From assembly GCA_025350625.1 (NCBI GenBank), contig JANXXL010000116.1, forward strand, positions 27,157 to 91,156: DNA of 64,000 bases, given 5' to 3'. How positions within the stretch are numbered: the stretch's first letter is position 1; every line of letters begins with the position of its first letter. The translations under genes were made by a program, and so were the position numbers. Of this stretch, positions 44,496-53,465 are shown one piece after another. The notes beneath the pieces were generated by a model. The model made no database searches, had not been told where the DNA came from, and was given only the letters and a program-made list of their open reading frames with translations. The DNA is from Bryobacterales bacterium. GTDB taxonomy: Bacteria > Acidobacteriota > Terriglobia > Bryobacterales > Bryobacteraceae.

Positions 44496-45433
44496 CGGTG
44501 CTGATGGCGGTGCGCGATACGCCGTCCGGAATGCTGGGCGAAGCCATCGCTTCCATTCGCCAGCAGACTTTGCGGGATTTTGAGTTTCTCATTTTGGACG
44601 ATGGCAGCGAGCGGACGGACACGCTCGCAGAACTGGACCGGCAGGCGACTGCCGATTCGCGGATCCGGTTGGTGCGGGGAGTGGCGGCGGGCTTGACGGC
44701 GACGCTCAATCGAGGGCTGGCGTTGGCCCACTGCGGGCTGATCGCGCGGCAGGATGCCGATGACTGGAGTGAACCGGAACGGCTGGACCGGCAGGCGGGG
44801 TTCCTGCGCGAACATTCCGAGTTGAGTTTGTGCGGCAGCAATGCCTGGACCCACCGCCAGGATGGGCGGCCGTTGTGGGCCACGCGTTTACCCGAAAACG
44901 CGGCAGCAATCCGCGCGGCGCTATGGCGTGGGAATCCGTTTACGCATGGCTCTACGATGTTTCGCCGGGAAGCGGCGCGCGCGGTGGGCGGGTACCGGCA
45001 GGAGTTTTCCTGCTCGCAAGACTACGACTTTTTCTGGCGATTGAGTGACGCGGGCGGCGGCGCGAATTTGCGGGAGCCTCTCTATCACTATCGCTACGGC
45101 AGTGGGACGGTGAGCGCCCGCCGCGCGGCGCAGCAGGCGCTCACGCACCGGGCGGCGCAGTTTCTGGGCGAGGCACGGCGGTTGGGAGTGGCGGAAGACG
45201 TGGCCGGCTCGATCGAGCGCGCGGCCGAGGAGATTCAAAAAGGTGGCGTGCCGTTGCGTCTAGCGCTGAAACAAATCGACCACCGCATGCTGGCGGGGGA
45301 ATTGAGGGCCTCAGGACGCGCTTACGCCGAACTTCTGGCGGAGCATCCGGCAAGCTGCATGGCTTGGGGAAAACTGTTGCGGTGGGCGGTGTTTTCGGGT
45401 GTGCCGCCGGCGCGAAGCTGGTGCTTCCAATGA
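44489..45433 (+). CDS. Family-2 glycosyltransferase
   Basis: The ATG at 44489 overlaps the asnB stop; an ATG at 44477 is also possible. TVLMAVRDTPSGMLGEAI, FLILDDGSERTDT and LIARQDADDWSEP are the GT-A nucleotide and metal motifs, and SCSQDYDFFWRLS is the acceptor/catalytic part. The last 90 residues are a helical tail. Acts on the lipid-linked repeat unit. Confidence 0.88.
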   Translation: MVTVLMAVRDTPSGMLGEAIASIRQQTLRDFEFLILDDGSERTDTLAELDRQATADSRIRLVRGVAAGLTATLNRGLALAHCGLIARQDADDWSEPERLDRQAGFLREHSELSLCGSNAWTHRQDGRPLWATRLPENAAAIRAALWRGNPFTHGSTMFRREAARAVGGYRQEFSCSQDYDFFWRLSDAGGGANLREPLYHYRYGSGTVSARRAAQQALTHRAAQFLGEARRLGVAEDVAGSIERAAEEIQKGGVPLRLALKQIDHRMLAGELRASGRAYAELLAEHPASCMAWGKLLRWAVFSGVPPARSWCFQ

Positions 45434-45443
45434 GGCGTTGCCG

Positions 45444-46493
45444 ATGACGACGCGGGCTCCGCAGGTGGGGGCTGCGCGCGTACAGCCAATGCGGGTTCTG
45501 TTCGTCATTCCCGGGGAAGCTCACGGCAGCTCCATGATTTTTGCGCGGCGGCAAGCGAAGAGTCTGGAGCGGGAAGGTGTGGAAGTAGATTTGTTTCACC
45601 TGCGCTCGCGGACATCCCTGCGGGAAATGGTCCGCGAATGGCTGCGGTTCAGGCGCCGGGTGCGGCGCACGGCTCCGCACGTGATCCACGCGCACTTTGG
45701 AACGGTGACAGCGCTGTTTACGGCTCTAGCGGCGCCGGGGAAACCGCTGGTGATTACGTTTCGCGGCGGCGACCTCAATCCGGTTTCTTCGACGGCGGGG
45801 TGGGGCCCGCGAGTCCGCGCCTTCGCGGGGCATACGTTTTCGCAACTGGCCGCTCTGCGCGCCGGGCATATCGTCTGTGTCAGCCGTCAGCTGCGGGACC
45901 GCCTGTGGTGGCGGCGGGGGAGCGTCACGGTGCTGCCGAGCGGCGTCGATCCCGAAATATTCCGGCCGGAACCGCGAGCACGCGCCCGTGAGCGCCTGGG
46001 TTGGAGCGACACCGAGCGCGTGGTGGTGTTTAACGCGGGGCATCATCCGGGGGTGAAGCGGCTGGATCTGGCGAACGCTGCCCTGGCGCTCACGCAGGGT
46101 CTTTTAGAACGCGTGCGCATGGTGGTTTTGTACGGCGGTACACCGCCCTCGCAGATCCCGAGCCTGTTTAACGCGGCCGATTGCTTTTTGCTTACCAGCG
46201 ATAGCGAGGGATCGCCCACCGTCATTCAGGAGGCGCTGGCCTGCAATCTGCCGGTAGTGAGCGTGGACGCGGGCGATACCGGGGAACGATTGAGCGGGGT
46301 GAGCTGGTCGGCGATTGTGCCGCGCGATCCTGCGGCCATCGCCGCGGAACTGGTGCGAGTTTTGGCGGTGCCCGGCAGAAGCAACGGGCGGCGCAAAGTG
46401 GACGAGTTCTCGGCGCGAAAGATTGCCGGCGAATTGCGGCGGATCTATAGCGGGCTCGATGCGGGTGGAGCATGGAATATTTCACGTTACTAG
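45444..46493 (+). CDS. Family-4 glycosyltransferase (retaining, GT-B)
   Basis: The start at 45444 lies 11 bases after the preceding stop; the ATG at 45489 (MRVLFVIPGEAHG) is another candidate. The GT-B fold shows HAHFGTVTALFTALAAPGK, VLPSGVDPEIFRP and SDSEGSPTVIQEALACNLPV, the EX7E-type donor site of GT4. This is the only intercistronic gap larger than a few bases in the operon. Confidence 0.88.
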   Translation: MTTRAPQVGAARVQPMRVLFVIPGEAHGSSMIFARRQAKSLEREGVEVDLFHLRSRTSLREMVREWLRFRRRVRRTAPHVIHAHFGTVTALFTALAAPGKPLVITFRGGDLNPVSSTAGWGPRVRAFAGHTFSQLAALRAGHIVCVSRQLRDRLWWRRGSVTVLPSGVDPEIFRPEPRARARERLGWSDTERVVVFNAGHHPGVKRLDLANAALALTQGLLERVRMVVLYGGTPPSQIPSLFNAADCFLLTSDSEGSPTVIQEALACNLPVVSVDAGDTGERLSGVSWSAIVPRDPAAIAAELVRVLAVPGRSNGRRKVDEFSARKIAGELRRIYSGLDAGGAWNISRY

Positions 46494-47848
46494 GAGCAGC
46501 TACGCTGGTCATCGCCCTGCTGGCAGCGGTGTTGTATCGCCAGCACCGGGAATTGAGCGTGGTGGTGGGGATAGCGGCGCTGTATTACTGGTCGCTCTAC
46601 GGGGCTTGGTCGATTGTGATTGACAAGACCGGTGGATTTAGCGGCCAACACTATCAATACCTGGAATATAAGATGTTCCCGATCGCGCTCGACGGGCATT
46701 ATCTGCTTACCATCGGGCTGTACGCGGGATTCATCATTCTGGTGGAACTGACGCTGCTCGGAGCGCTGTCGCGCCGGCGTCCGCAGCGGATTCCTCGCCT
46801 GGTGCTGCGGCATGAAGCGATCCTGCTGGCGGGTTTTGCGGCGGGAATTGCCAGCTACCTGGTTATTCGCGACAAGTTAAGCATGGCGTGGGCTGTCAAC
46901 ACTTCGGTTTACTGGTACACGCGATCGCAGGGCGACCAGTGGTTCACGCTGCATCAGGTGCTGAATCGCGCAGCGCTCATTCCGCCGGCGATTGGCATGG
47001 CGACGCTTGCCGCCGGCCGGCGCTCGCGATTTTTCGTGAATGTAGAGCGGCGTTATACCTGGCCGGGTTACGCGCTGCTAATGGCGTCTATGTGCACGTT
47101 TACTTTCATCCTGGGAAACAAGAACGAAATCTTGACGGCACTGGTGGCGGGCATTCTGGCGTATGCGGGATCGGTACGGCGGCCGCAGTGGTGGAAGATC
47201 GGGCTGGTGCTGGCTTGTGGGCTGTGGTTTTTGGCGGCGGTGGATTTCTTTCGCGCGACTCCCATCGCGGGGATTGGGGAGGCGCTGCTGGCGCGGGGTC
47301 AGGATGCGGGCGATGTGAGCCACTTTGTGACCACCAGCAACGAGGCTTTCGCGGCGCATTTCTCGATGTATGGCGTGCTGGCTGCCGGGACGGAGCCGCA
47401 GTTCGGCTACAGCCTGTATAGTCTGGCGTTGTCGGTGGTGCCGCGGGTCCTCTGGCCGGAGCGGCCGCGGGACATTTACCGGTACTACAGCGAGAGCGTG
47501 GGCACCATCCAAAACCAAGGGTATTCACTGCATCATGCTACCGGCTGGTATTTGAATTTCGGCTATGCGGGGGTGGCGGTGGGCGCGGTGGTATTGGGAC
47601 TGGTCTGGGCGGGATGTTTGAATGCGCATCAAAAAATCCGGCGGCGCTCCGGACTGCTCTATCGTCTCTACGCGACGATCGCGCCGTGGGTGCTGGTGGC
47701 GGGATTGCCGCCGTTGATTCGCGCCGGACCCGAGGGCTACAAGGGCCTGATCTTAGAAAGCTTTCTGATTCCGCTAGCGGTATTAGTGTTTGCCTGCCGG
47801 CCGGAGAGAGCAACGCGCCGGGTGCTGGCGGGGGCGGGGATCTCATGA
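46472..47848 (+). CDS. O-antigen/exopolysaccharide polymerase-like membrane protein (Wzy)
   Basis: 458 residues with about 10-12 membrane segments and one large loop containing VDFFRATPIAGIGEALLARG and an NQGYSLHHATGWYLNFGY motif, which resembles the polymerase family's His/Arg loop. Overlaps the GT4 gene by 22 bases. With the flippase and the Wzc-like protein it completes a Wzy-dependent system. Confidence 0.78.
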   Translation: MEYFTLLGAATLVIALLAAVLYRQHRELSVVVGIAALYYWSLYGAWSIVIDKTGGFSGQHYQYLEYKMFPIALDGHYLLTIGLYAGFIILVELTLLGALSRRRPQRIPRLVLRHEAILLAGFAAGIASYLVIRDKLSMAWAVNTSVYWYTRSQGDQWFTLHQVLNRAALIPPAIGMATLAAGRRSRFFVNVERRYTWPGYALLMASMCTFTFILGNKNEILTALVAGILAYAGSVRRPQWWKIGLVLACGLWFLAAVDFFRATPIAGIGEALLARGQDAGDVSHFVTTSNEAFAAHFSMYGVLAAGTEPQFGYSLYSLALSVVPRVLWPERPRDIYRYYSESVGTIQNQGYSLHHATGWYLNFGYAGVAVGAVVLGLVWAGCLNAHQKIRRRSGLLYRLYATIAPWVLVAGLPPLIRAGPEGYKGLILESFLIPLAVLVFACRPERATRRVLAGAGIS

Positions 47849-49656
47849 CGCCGTTTCTTTCGGTGCTGATCCCATGCCGCAACGAAGTACGGTCTTTGGG
47901 GCGTTGCCTGGCTTCGGTGATCGCGAATGACTATCCCCCGGAGCGCATGGAAGTGTTGGTGGTTGACGGGGCAAGCACGGATGGCACGCGCGAAGTGATC
48001 GCGGCCTGGGCGGCTAGCGATGAGCGCGTGCGGATGGTGGAGAATCCGCGAGGGACTACGCCGGCGGCGCTCAATCTGGGCATTGATGCGGCGCGTGGGG
48101 ATGTGATCGCCCGCGTGGATGCCCACGCAGCGCTTGCGCCCAACTACCTTTCGCGCGCGGTGGCGTATCTCGAAGCGGGCCGCGCCGATAACGTGGGCGG
48201 TGTCATGCGCACGCGCGCCCAGCGCGAGGGTCCCTGGGCGGGGCCGGTGATCGCGGCACTCACGCATCCCTTTGGGGTAGGCGGATCGCAATTCCGCATC
48301 GGCCTGCCCGAAGCGGGAGAGGAGCCACGCTCGGTTGACACAGTCTATGGAGGGTGCTGGCGGCGCGATGTGTTCGAGCAGATCGGCCGCTTCAACGAAC
48401 GGCTGGTGCGCGGGCAGGATATGGAGTTCAATCTGCGTCTGCGAAGAGCTGGCGGAAGAGTCCTGCTGGCGCCCGATTTAGTAAGCGAGTATTACGCGCA
48501 CACCGAATTACGGTCTTTTTGGAGGCACAACTGGACTAATGGAGTGTGGGCGGTGTTGCCGTTTGCTTACTCGCGGGGTGTGCCGGTGCGCGCGCGCCAC
48601 CTGGCGCCGCTGTCCTTGGTGCTGGCGATGCTGATCGTTCCCTGGATGGCCGTGGTTTATTTCGCGGCGAATCTGGCGGCCTCGGCTGAGGTAGCGGCCA
48701 GGCGGCGGAACTGGCGTTATCTGGCGCAGATGCCGGTGGCTTTCGCCAGTTTGCATTTGTCTTACGGCGCGGGAAGTTTATGGGGAGCGCTGGCGTTGGC
48801 AGGGATCGCACTGCGGCGGGTTGGCGCGGGGCTGAGGGGGAAGGCGGGTAGGATGCGTCGAAGCAGCGCGGCGAAGGCTCCGGATTATGCGCGCGTGACG
48901 GAACAACCCGGGCAGGGTGCGACGCGAACGCAGATGGCTATGCTGCGGACCCGTTACGCGTGGGCGGCGGAAAAGGCTTCGGGAAAAGATGTGCTGGAGG
49001 TTGCTGCGGGCGCGGGCCTCGGCTTGGGGTGGCTGGCGGCTGGGGCGCGGCGGGTTGAAGCCGGCGATATCGAGGAGCAAAATTGCTGCATTGCGCGGGA
49101 GACGTATCGCACGCAAGCGAATGTTTGTGTCGGGCGAATGGACGCGCAGGAGCTGCCGTTTGAAGAGGGGTCCTTCGATCTGGCTGTGTTGTTCGAGGCG
49201 TTATATTACCTGGCGGACGTTCCGCGGTTTCTTCGGGAAACGCTGCGGGTGCTGCGGCCGGGCGGGACGCTGCTTATTTCGAGCGTCAACTGCGAGTGGA
49301 AGGGGTTTCATCCAAGTCCTTTTCACACCAGGTATTGGACTGCCGCGGAGCTTCTGGAAGCTTTCGATCAGGCAGGCTTCGAGGCGCGTCTCTTTGCCGG
49401 TTTCCCTGACGGTGAGGCGAGCGCGGGCGATCTGCGAAACCGCATGCGCTGGTGGGCGGCGCGCTGCGGGTGTTTGCCGCGGACGATGCGCGGAAAGGCG
49501 GTTTTGAAACGAATCTTCTATGGGCGGCTGGAGAGCATTCCCACCCGGCTCGAACCGGGTGAACTCGAGCCGGAACCAATGATTCCGGTTTATTCCGACA
49601 CCAATCTGACGCAATACCGGAATCTTTATTTCGAAGCGCGGAGGGCTGCGCCATGA
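47845..49656 (+). CDS. Fusion of family-2 glycosyltransferase and SAM methyltransferase
   Basis: ATGA overlap with the polymerase. Residues 1 to about 240 are a GT-A (FLSVLIPCRNEVRSLGRCLA, VDGASTDGT, ARVDAHAA, GQDMEFNLRLRRAG). About 250-330 holds two or three membrane segments (LSLVLAMLIVPWMAVVYFAA). After a basic linker the C-terminal part (about 345-600) is a class I methyltransferase with VLEVAAGAGLGLGWLAAGA (motif I, about 382-400) and LRVLRPGGTLLISSV. An ATG at 48853 could give a separate methyltransferase, but it has no clear ribosome site and the frame is continuous. Likely methylates the sugar it, or a neighbour, transfers. Confidence 0.85.
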   Translation: MTPFLSVLIPCRNEVRSLGRCLASVIANDYPPERMEVLVVDGASTDGTREVIAAWAASDERVRMVENPRGTTPAALNLGIDAARGDVIARVDAHAALAPNYLSRAVAYLEAGRADNVGGVMRTRAQREGPWAGPVIAALTHPFGVGGSQFRIGLPEAGEEPRSVDTVYGGCWRRDVFEQIGRFNERLVRGQDMEFNLRLRRAGGRVLLAPDLVSEYYAHTELRSFWRHNWTNGVWAVLPFAYSRGVPVRARHLAPLSLVLAMLIVPWMAVVYFAANLAASAEVAARRRNWRYLAQMPVAFASLHLSYGAGSLWGALALAGIALRRVGAGLRGKAGRMRRSSAAKAPDYARVTEQPGQGATRTQMAMLRTRYAWAAEKASGKDVLEVAAGAGLGLGWLAAGARRVEAGDIEEQNCCIARETYRTQANVCVGRMDAQELPFEEGSFDLAVLFEALYYLADVPRFLRETLRVLRPGGTLLISSVNCEWKGFHPSPFHTRYWTAAELLEAFDQAGFEARLFAGFPDGEASAGDLRNRMRWWAARCGCLPRTMRGKAVLKRIFYGRLESIPTRLEPGELEPEPMIPVYSDTNLTQYRNLYFEARRAAP

Positions 49657-50783
49657 CTCCTCTGCTGTCGCGCGCGATTCCCTTTTTCCCGTATGCCCAA
49701 GTGTTTCAGCCGGAGGAAGACCGGTTAGTCGGGATTTTACGCGATGTGGGCCGGCGCGGGGCTTTTATCCTGCAGGAAGATCTGCGGCGGTTTGAAGAAA
49801 ATCTCGCGCGGTTTTTGGGAGCGCGGTGGGCGATCGGCGTGGCGAATGCCACCGACGGTCTGTTGATCGCGCTGCTGGCGGCGGGTGTGGAGCCGGGGAG
49901 CGAGGTCATTTTCAGTTCGCACACTATGGTGGCGACGGCGGCGGCCATTCATTTCGCCGGCGCGATTCCGGTGCCGGTCGATTGCGGATCCGATCATTTG
50001 ATGGACGCGGCGGCGGCCGAGGCGGCGATAACACCGCGCACTTCCGCGATTCTGCCGACGCAGTTGAACGGGCGAACGGCGGACATGGATGCGCTGGGAG
50101 AAGCGGCCTCGCGGCATGGATTAGTGTTGATCGAAGACGCGGCGCAGGCGCTGGGTTCGCGTTTTAGAGGACAATGCGCGGGAACTTTCGGGGCGGCTGC
50201 GGCCGTCAGCTTTTTTCCGGCCAAGCTGCTGGGTTGTTTGGGGGATGGCGGGGCGGTAATCGCCAACGACGATGGCGTGGCGAAGCGCGTAGCCGCACTG
50301 CACAACCACGGATTCGATGCGGAGGGGAACGTCACCGGGTGGGGTTTCAATTCGCGCCTCGACAACCTACAGGCGGCGATTTTGGATTACCGTTTGCGGA
50401 AATATGACGCTGCGATCGAGAGGCGGCGCCACCTGGCGCGGGCGTACGAGGCGGCTCTCGAAGACCTGGCGGAGGTGGTGCGTCCTGCGGCGCCGGATGC
50501 CGATGCGGCCCACTTTGACGTGTATCAGAACTATGAGATTGAAGCCGAGCGGCGCGACGGGCTCCGGGAATTTTTGAGAGCGCGGGGGATTGGGACGCTG
50601 CTTCCGTGGGGCGGCGAGGCGGTCCATCAACTCCAAGCGCTGGGCCTGGGAAGCTGGCGCTTACCTGAGACCGAAAGATTATTTGAAAGAGTGCTACTGC
50701 TGCCGATGCATGTCTGGCTCACGGATGACGAAGTCGAGATGATCGCGGCTTCAATGCGTGAATTTTACAGGGGGCGAGTATGA
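49653..50783 (+). CDS. DegT/DnrJ/EryC1 sugar aminotransferase (second)
   Basis: 376 residues; PLP Lys in FFPAKLLGCLGDGG, ligands in ANATDGLLIALL and LIEDAAQALGS. It is a different subtype from the first DegT gene. With the CapD/PglF-like dehydratase at 53462, which yields a UDP-4-keto-6-deoxy sugar, it could make a 4-amino-4,6-dideoxy-HexNAc (bacillosamine/QuiNAc4N type). Overlaps both neighbours (ATGA, and TATGA at 50780). Confidence 0.9.
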   Translation: MTPLLSRAIPFFPYAQVFQPEEDRLVGILRDVGRRGAFILQEDLRRFEENLARFLGARWAIGVANATDGLLIALLAAGVEPGSEVIFSSHTMVATAAAIHFAGAIPVPVDCGSDHLMDAAAAEAAITPRTSAILPTQLNGRTADMDALGEAASRHGLVLIEDAAQALGSRFRGQCAGTFGAAAAVSFFPAKLLGCLGDGGAVIANDDGVAKRVAALHNHGFDAEGNVTGWGFNSRLDNLQAAILDYRLRKYDAAIERRRHLARAYEAALEDLAEVVRPAAPDADAAHFDVYQNYEIEAERRDGLREFLRARGIGTLLPWGGEAVHQLQALGLGSWRLPETERLFERVLLLPMHVWLTDDEVEMIAASMREFYRGRV

Positions 50784-51754
50784 TCGACACGCGGAGGCTC
50801 ATCGGATTGTGGGAGACCATGACGCTAATTCGGCGCGTGGAGGAACGCATCGCGCAGATGGTTGAGACGGGCGAGGTGGGGTGCCCTTGTCATCTCTATA
50901 TCGGGCAGGAGGCGATTGCTGCGGGAGTTTGCGCGGTGCTCGAAAGGGAGGACACGGTGTGGGGAGGGCATCGCTCGCACGGCCACTATCTGGCCAAAGG
51001 CGGTTCGCTTACAGGGTTGTTCGGCGAAGTGCTGCTCAGGACCACGGGGTGCGCCGAAGGGCGCGGCGGCTCCATGCACCTGGCTGCGCCGGAGGTGGGC
51101 ATCTTGGGAACGGTGCCGATTGTCGCGGGGACGGTGCCGCTTGCGGCAGGCGCGGCTTTCGCCTACAAAATGCGCGGCGAGAAGACAGTGGCGGTGGCGT
51201 TTTTTGGCGACGGGACGCTGGAGGAGGGGCACGTGCATGAGTCCATGAATCTGGCGGCGCTTTACCGGCTGCCGCTGGTGTTGGTCTGCGAAAACAATCT
51301 GTACGCCAGCCACCTGCACTGGACGGAGCGGCGGGTGGCGGATAACCTCTATCGCGCGGGCGAATTTCATTCCATACCCGGGGAACGGGTGGATGGCAAC
51401 GATGTAGAGGCGGTCGAAGAGGCGGCACGCGGGGCGGTGGAGCGAGCGCGGCGCGGCGGCGGACCGGCGTTGATCGAGTGCCGGACGTTTCGCTGGCGGG
51501 GACACGTGGGCGCGAGCTTTGACCTGGACGTGGGAGTGGAGCGGCGCGGGGAACTTTCGGAATGGCTGCCTCGCGATCCGTTGGGGAGGCTGCGGGAGCG
51601 GTTGATCGAGCGTGGAGTAATGGATTTGGCGTCGCGGGAACAAGAGATCGGGATCCGGATCAATGGCGCGGTGGCGGCGGCTCGCAGCGCCGCGCGCCCC
51701 GATGCCAGCCGGGTTAACCAATATGTCTGGAGGGAGGCGGCATGCGGCGGCTGA
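50780..51754 (+). CDS. TPP-dependent dehydrogenase/transketolase E1 alpha-like subunit
   Basis: 324 residues resembling E1 alpha of pyruvate, acetoin or branched-chain keto acid dehydrogenases. TPP motif GDGTLEEGHVHESMNLAALY to CENN (residues about 153-185), FRWRGHVG near the end, and the substrate region RSHGHYLAKGG. It stands in an operon for sugars, next to its beta partner, without E2 or E3 genes. It may therefore not feed a dehydrogenase complex but transfer an activated two-carbon aldehyde onto a keto sugar. Function is an inference. Confidence 0.88.
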   Translation: MIDTRRLIGLWETMTLIRRVEERIAQMVETGEVGCPCHLYIGQEAIAAGVCAVLEREDTVWGGHRSHGHYLAKGGSLTGLFGEVLLRTTGCAEGRGGSMHLAAPEVGILGTVPIVAGTVPLAAGAAFAYKMRGEKTVAVAFFGDGTLEEGHVHESMNLAALYRLPLVLVCENNLYASHLHWTERRVADNLYRAGEFHSIPGERVDGNDVEAVEEAARGAVERARRGGGPALIECRTFRWRGHVGASFDLDVGVERRGELSEWLPRDPLGRLRERLIERGVMDLASREQEIGIRINGAVAAARSAARPDASRVNQYVWREAACGG

Positions 51755-52746
51755 CCTACGCGCAGGCGATTCGCGAAGCGCACGCGCAGATGCTTGCGCT
51801 CGACCCGCGCGTGTTTATCGTGGGCCAGGGGTTGTGGAGTCCGTGGTATGCGGGATCGAGTCTGGAGGGACTGGATCGCGAATTCGGGCGCGAGCGTATA
51901 GTGGACAGCCCGGTTTCTGAGAACGCGGTGACTGGCATGGCGGTGGGGGCGGCGCTGGCGGGCCTGCGGCCTGTCGTGTTTCATCCGCGCATGGATTTCA
52001 TGCTGCTGGCGATGGACCCCATCGTAAATCAGGCGGCGAACTGGTCGTATTTGTTTGCGGGTAAGAGCGGGGTCCCGCTGGTGATTCGCGCGGTGATCAA
52101 TCGCGGCGGCGAGCAAGGGGCGCAACATTCGCAGGCCTTGCACGCCCTGTTCATGCACGTGCCGGGGTTGAAGGTAGTGATGCCGGCGACGCCCTATGAT
52201 GCCAAGGGACTACTGATGGCGGCGATGGCGGATCCGAACCCGGTCCTTTATATAGACGACCGCTGGTTGTATGGGGAGAGCGGCGAGGTTCCAGCGGAGC
52301 CTTTTACGGTGCCGATTGGGGAAGCGGCGGTGCGGCGCAGCGGGTCCGATGTGACGTTAATCGGGGTGTCTTGGATGGCTTCCGAGTGCCTGCGGGCGGC
52401 GGGGATTCTGGAACGCGAAGGGATCGACGCTGAAGTCATCGACTTGCGCAGCTTAAAGCCTTGGGATAAAGCCACGGTGGCGGCGAGTGTCGCACGCACC
52501 GGAAGAGCCGTGGTGGCGGATGGGGGATGGCGCACTGCGGGAGCTTCGGCGGAAATTGCTGCAGAGGTGGCCGAGCGCGCCTTTGACGATCTGCTTGCAC
52601 CCATCGCGCGGGTGACACTGCCGGACGCGCCCGCGCCCGCTAGCCGCGCAGAAGAGCAGGCATATTATCCGGGGGCGGATCAGATCGTCTCGGCGGCGCG
52701 GGGCTTACTCGCACGGAGCCGGCGGGCGAGACGGGTGGCGGCTTGA
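51742..52746 (+). CDS. TPP-dependent E1 beta / transketolase C-terminal-like subunit
   Basis: 334 residues; the pyrimidine-binding domain has the VDSPVSENAVTGMAVGAALA (Glu for TPP activation) and HPRMDFMLLAMDPIVNQAAN motifs. The C-terminal domain GVSWMASECLRAAGILEREG and RAVVADGGWRTAG is the transketolase_C fold. Overlaps the alpha gene by 13 bases and the next gene by TTGA, so alpha and beta are made together. Forms an alpha2beta2 enzyme. Confidence 0.88.
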   Translation: MRRLTYAQAIREAHAQMLALDPRVFIVGQGLWSPWYAGSSLEGLDREFGRERIVDSPVSENAVTGMAVGAALAGLRPVVFHPRMDFMLLAMDPIVNQAANWSYLFAGKSGVPLVIRAVINRGGEQGAQHSQALHALFMHVPGLKVVMPATPYDAKGLLMAAMADPNPVLYIDDRWLYGESGEVPAEPFTVPIGEAAVRRSGSDVTLIGVSWMASECLRAAGILEREGIDAEVIDLRSLKPWDKATVAASVARTGRAVVADGGWRTAGASAEIAAEVAERAFDDLLAPIARVTLPDAPAPASRAEEQAYYPGADQIVSAARGLLARSRRARRVAA

Positions 52747-53465
52747 AACGCTTGCTGGACTTGTCGCTCGCAGGGTGCGGATTGCTGGTGCTCGCACCCG
52801 CGTTTTTCTGTATCGCGCTGGCGGTGTGGCTCGAAGATCGCGGCTCGCCCTGGTTTCGCGGCGTACGGGTGGGGCGCGCGGGCCGGGAATTCCGAATGCT
52901 GAAATTTCGCAGCATGCGGCCGGGGGCGTCGAAGGCCGGAGTAAACTCTACCGCGATTGGGGATCGACGCATCACGCGAGTGGGACGGTTCCTGCGCGCG
53001 CTGAAACTCGACGAATTGCCGCAACTGTGGAACGTAATCGCGGGGGACATGAGTCTGGTGGGTCCACGGCCGCAAGTACCTTCGGAGGTGGCGCTCTATA
53101 CGGATGAAGAACTACGAATGTTGGACGTGCGGCCGGGAATTACGGACCTGGCGTCGATTGTGTTCTCCGATGAAGGTGAAATCCTTGAAGGAAGCGTCGA
53201 TCCGGATCTGCTGTACAACCAGATCATCCGGCCGTGGAAAAGCCGGCTTGCATTACTTTACGTGGACCGGGTTTGCTGGACCACCGATCTGCGAATTCTC
53301 GCATGGACCGCCGGTGCGCTGGTCTCGCGGCCGTGGGCGCTGCGGCGCGTCGTGAAATTTCTCGACGGTTGGGGCGTGGGAGAGCCGCTGCTGGGTATAG
53401 CCGGGCGCGGAGTGCCGTTGAGGGCGTATCCGCCGCCGCAGAAGTATCGGACAAAAACGGCATGA
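52743..53465 (+). CDS. Initiating phosphosugar transferase (PglC/WcaJ-type, bacterial sugar transferase)
   Basis: Rare TTG start inside TTGA. One N-terminal hydrophobic hairpin (CGLLVLAPAFFCIALAVWLE), then the domain with KFRSMRPGA, TRVGRFLRALKLDELPQLWN and MSLVGPRPQ. It transfers a sugar-1-phosphate to undecaprenyl phosphate to begin the repeat unit. 240 residues, the small monotopic type. With the dehydratase that follows, the first sugar is probably a diamino- or acetamido-deoxy sugar. Confidence 0.9.
   Translation: MKRLLDLSLAGCGLLVLAPAFFCIALAVWLEDRGSPWFRGVRVGRAGREFRMLKFRSMRPGASKAGVNSTAIGDRRITRVGRFLRALKLDELPQLWNVIAGDMSLVGPRPQVPSEVALYTDEELRMLDVRPGITDLASIVFSDEGEILEGSVDPDLLYNQIIRPWKSRLALLYVDRVCWTTDLRILAWTAGALVSRPWALRRVVKFLDGWGVGEPLLGIAGRGVPLRAYPPPQKYRTKTA

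Noticed and set aside
48853..49656. Separate methyltransferase gene
   Set aside because: The frame is continuous with the glycosyltransferase and the internal ATG lacks a ribosome site, so the fusion is the simpler reading.
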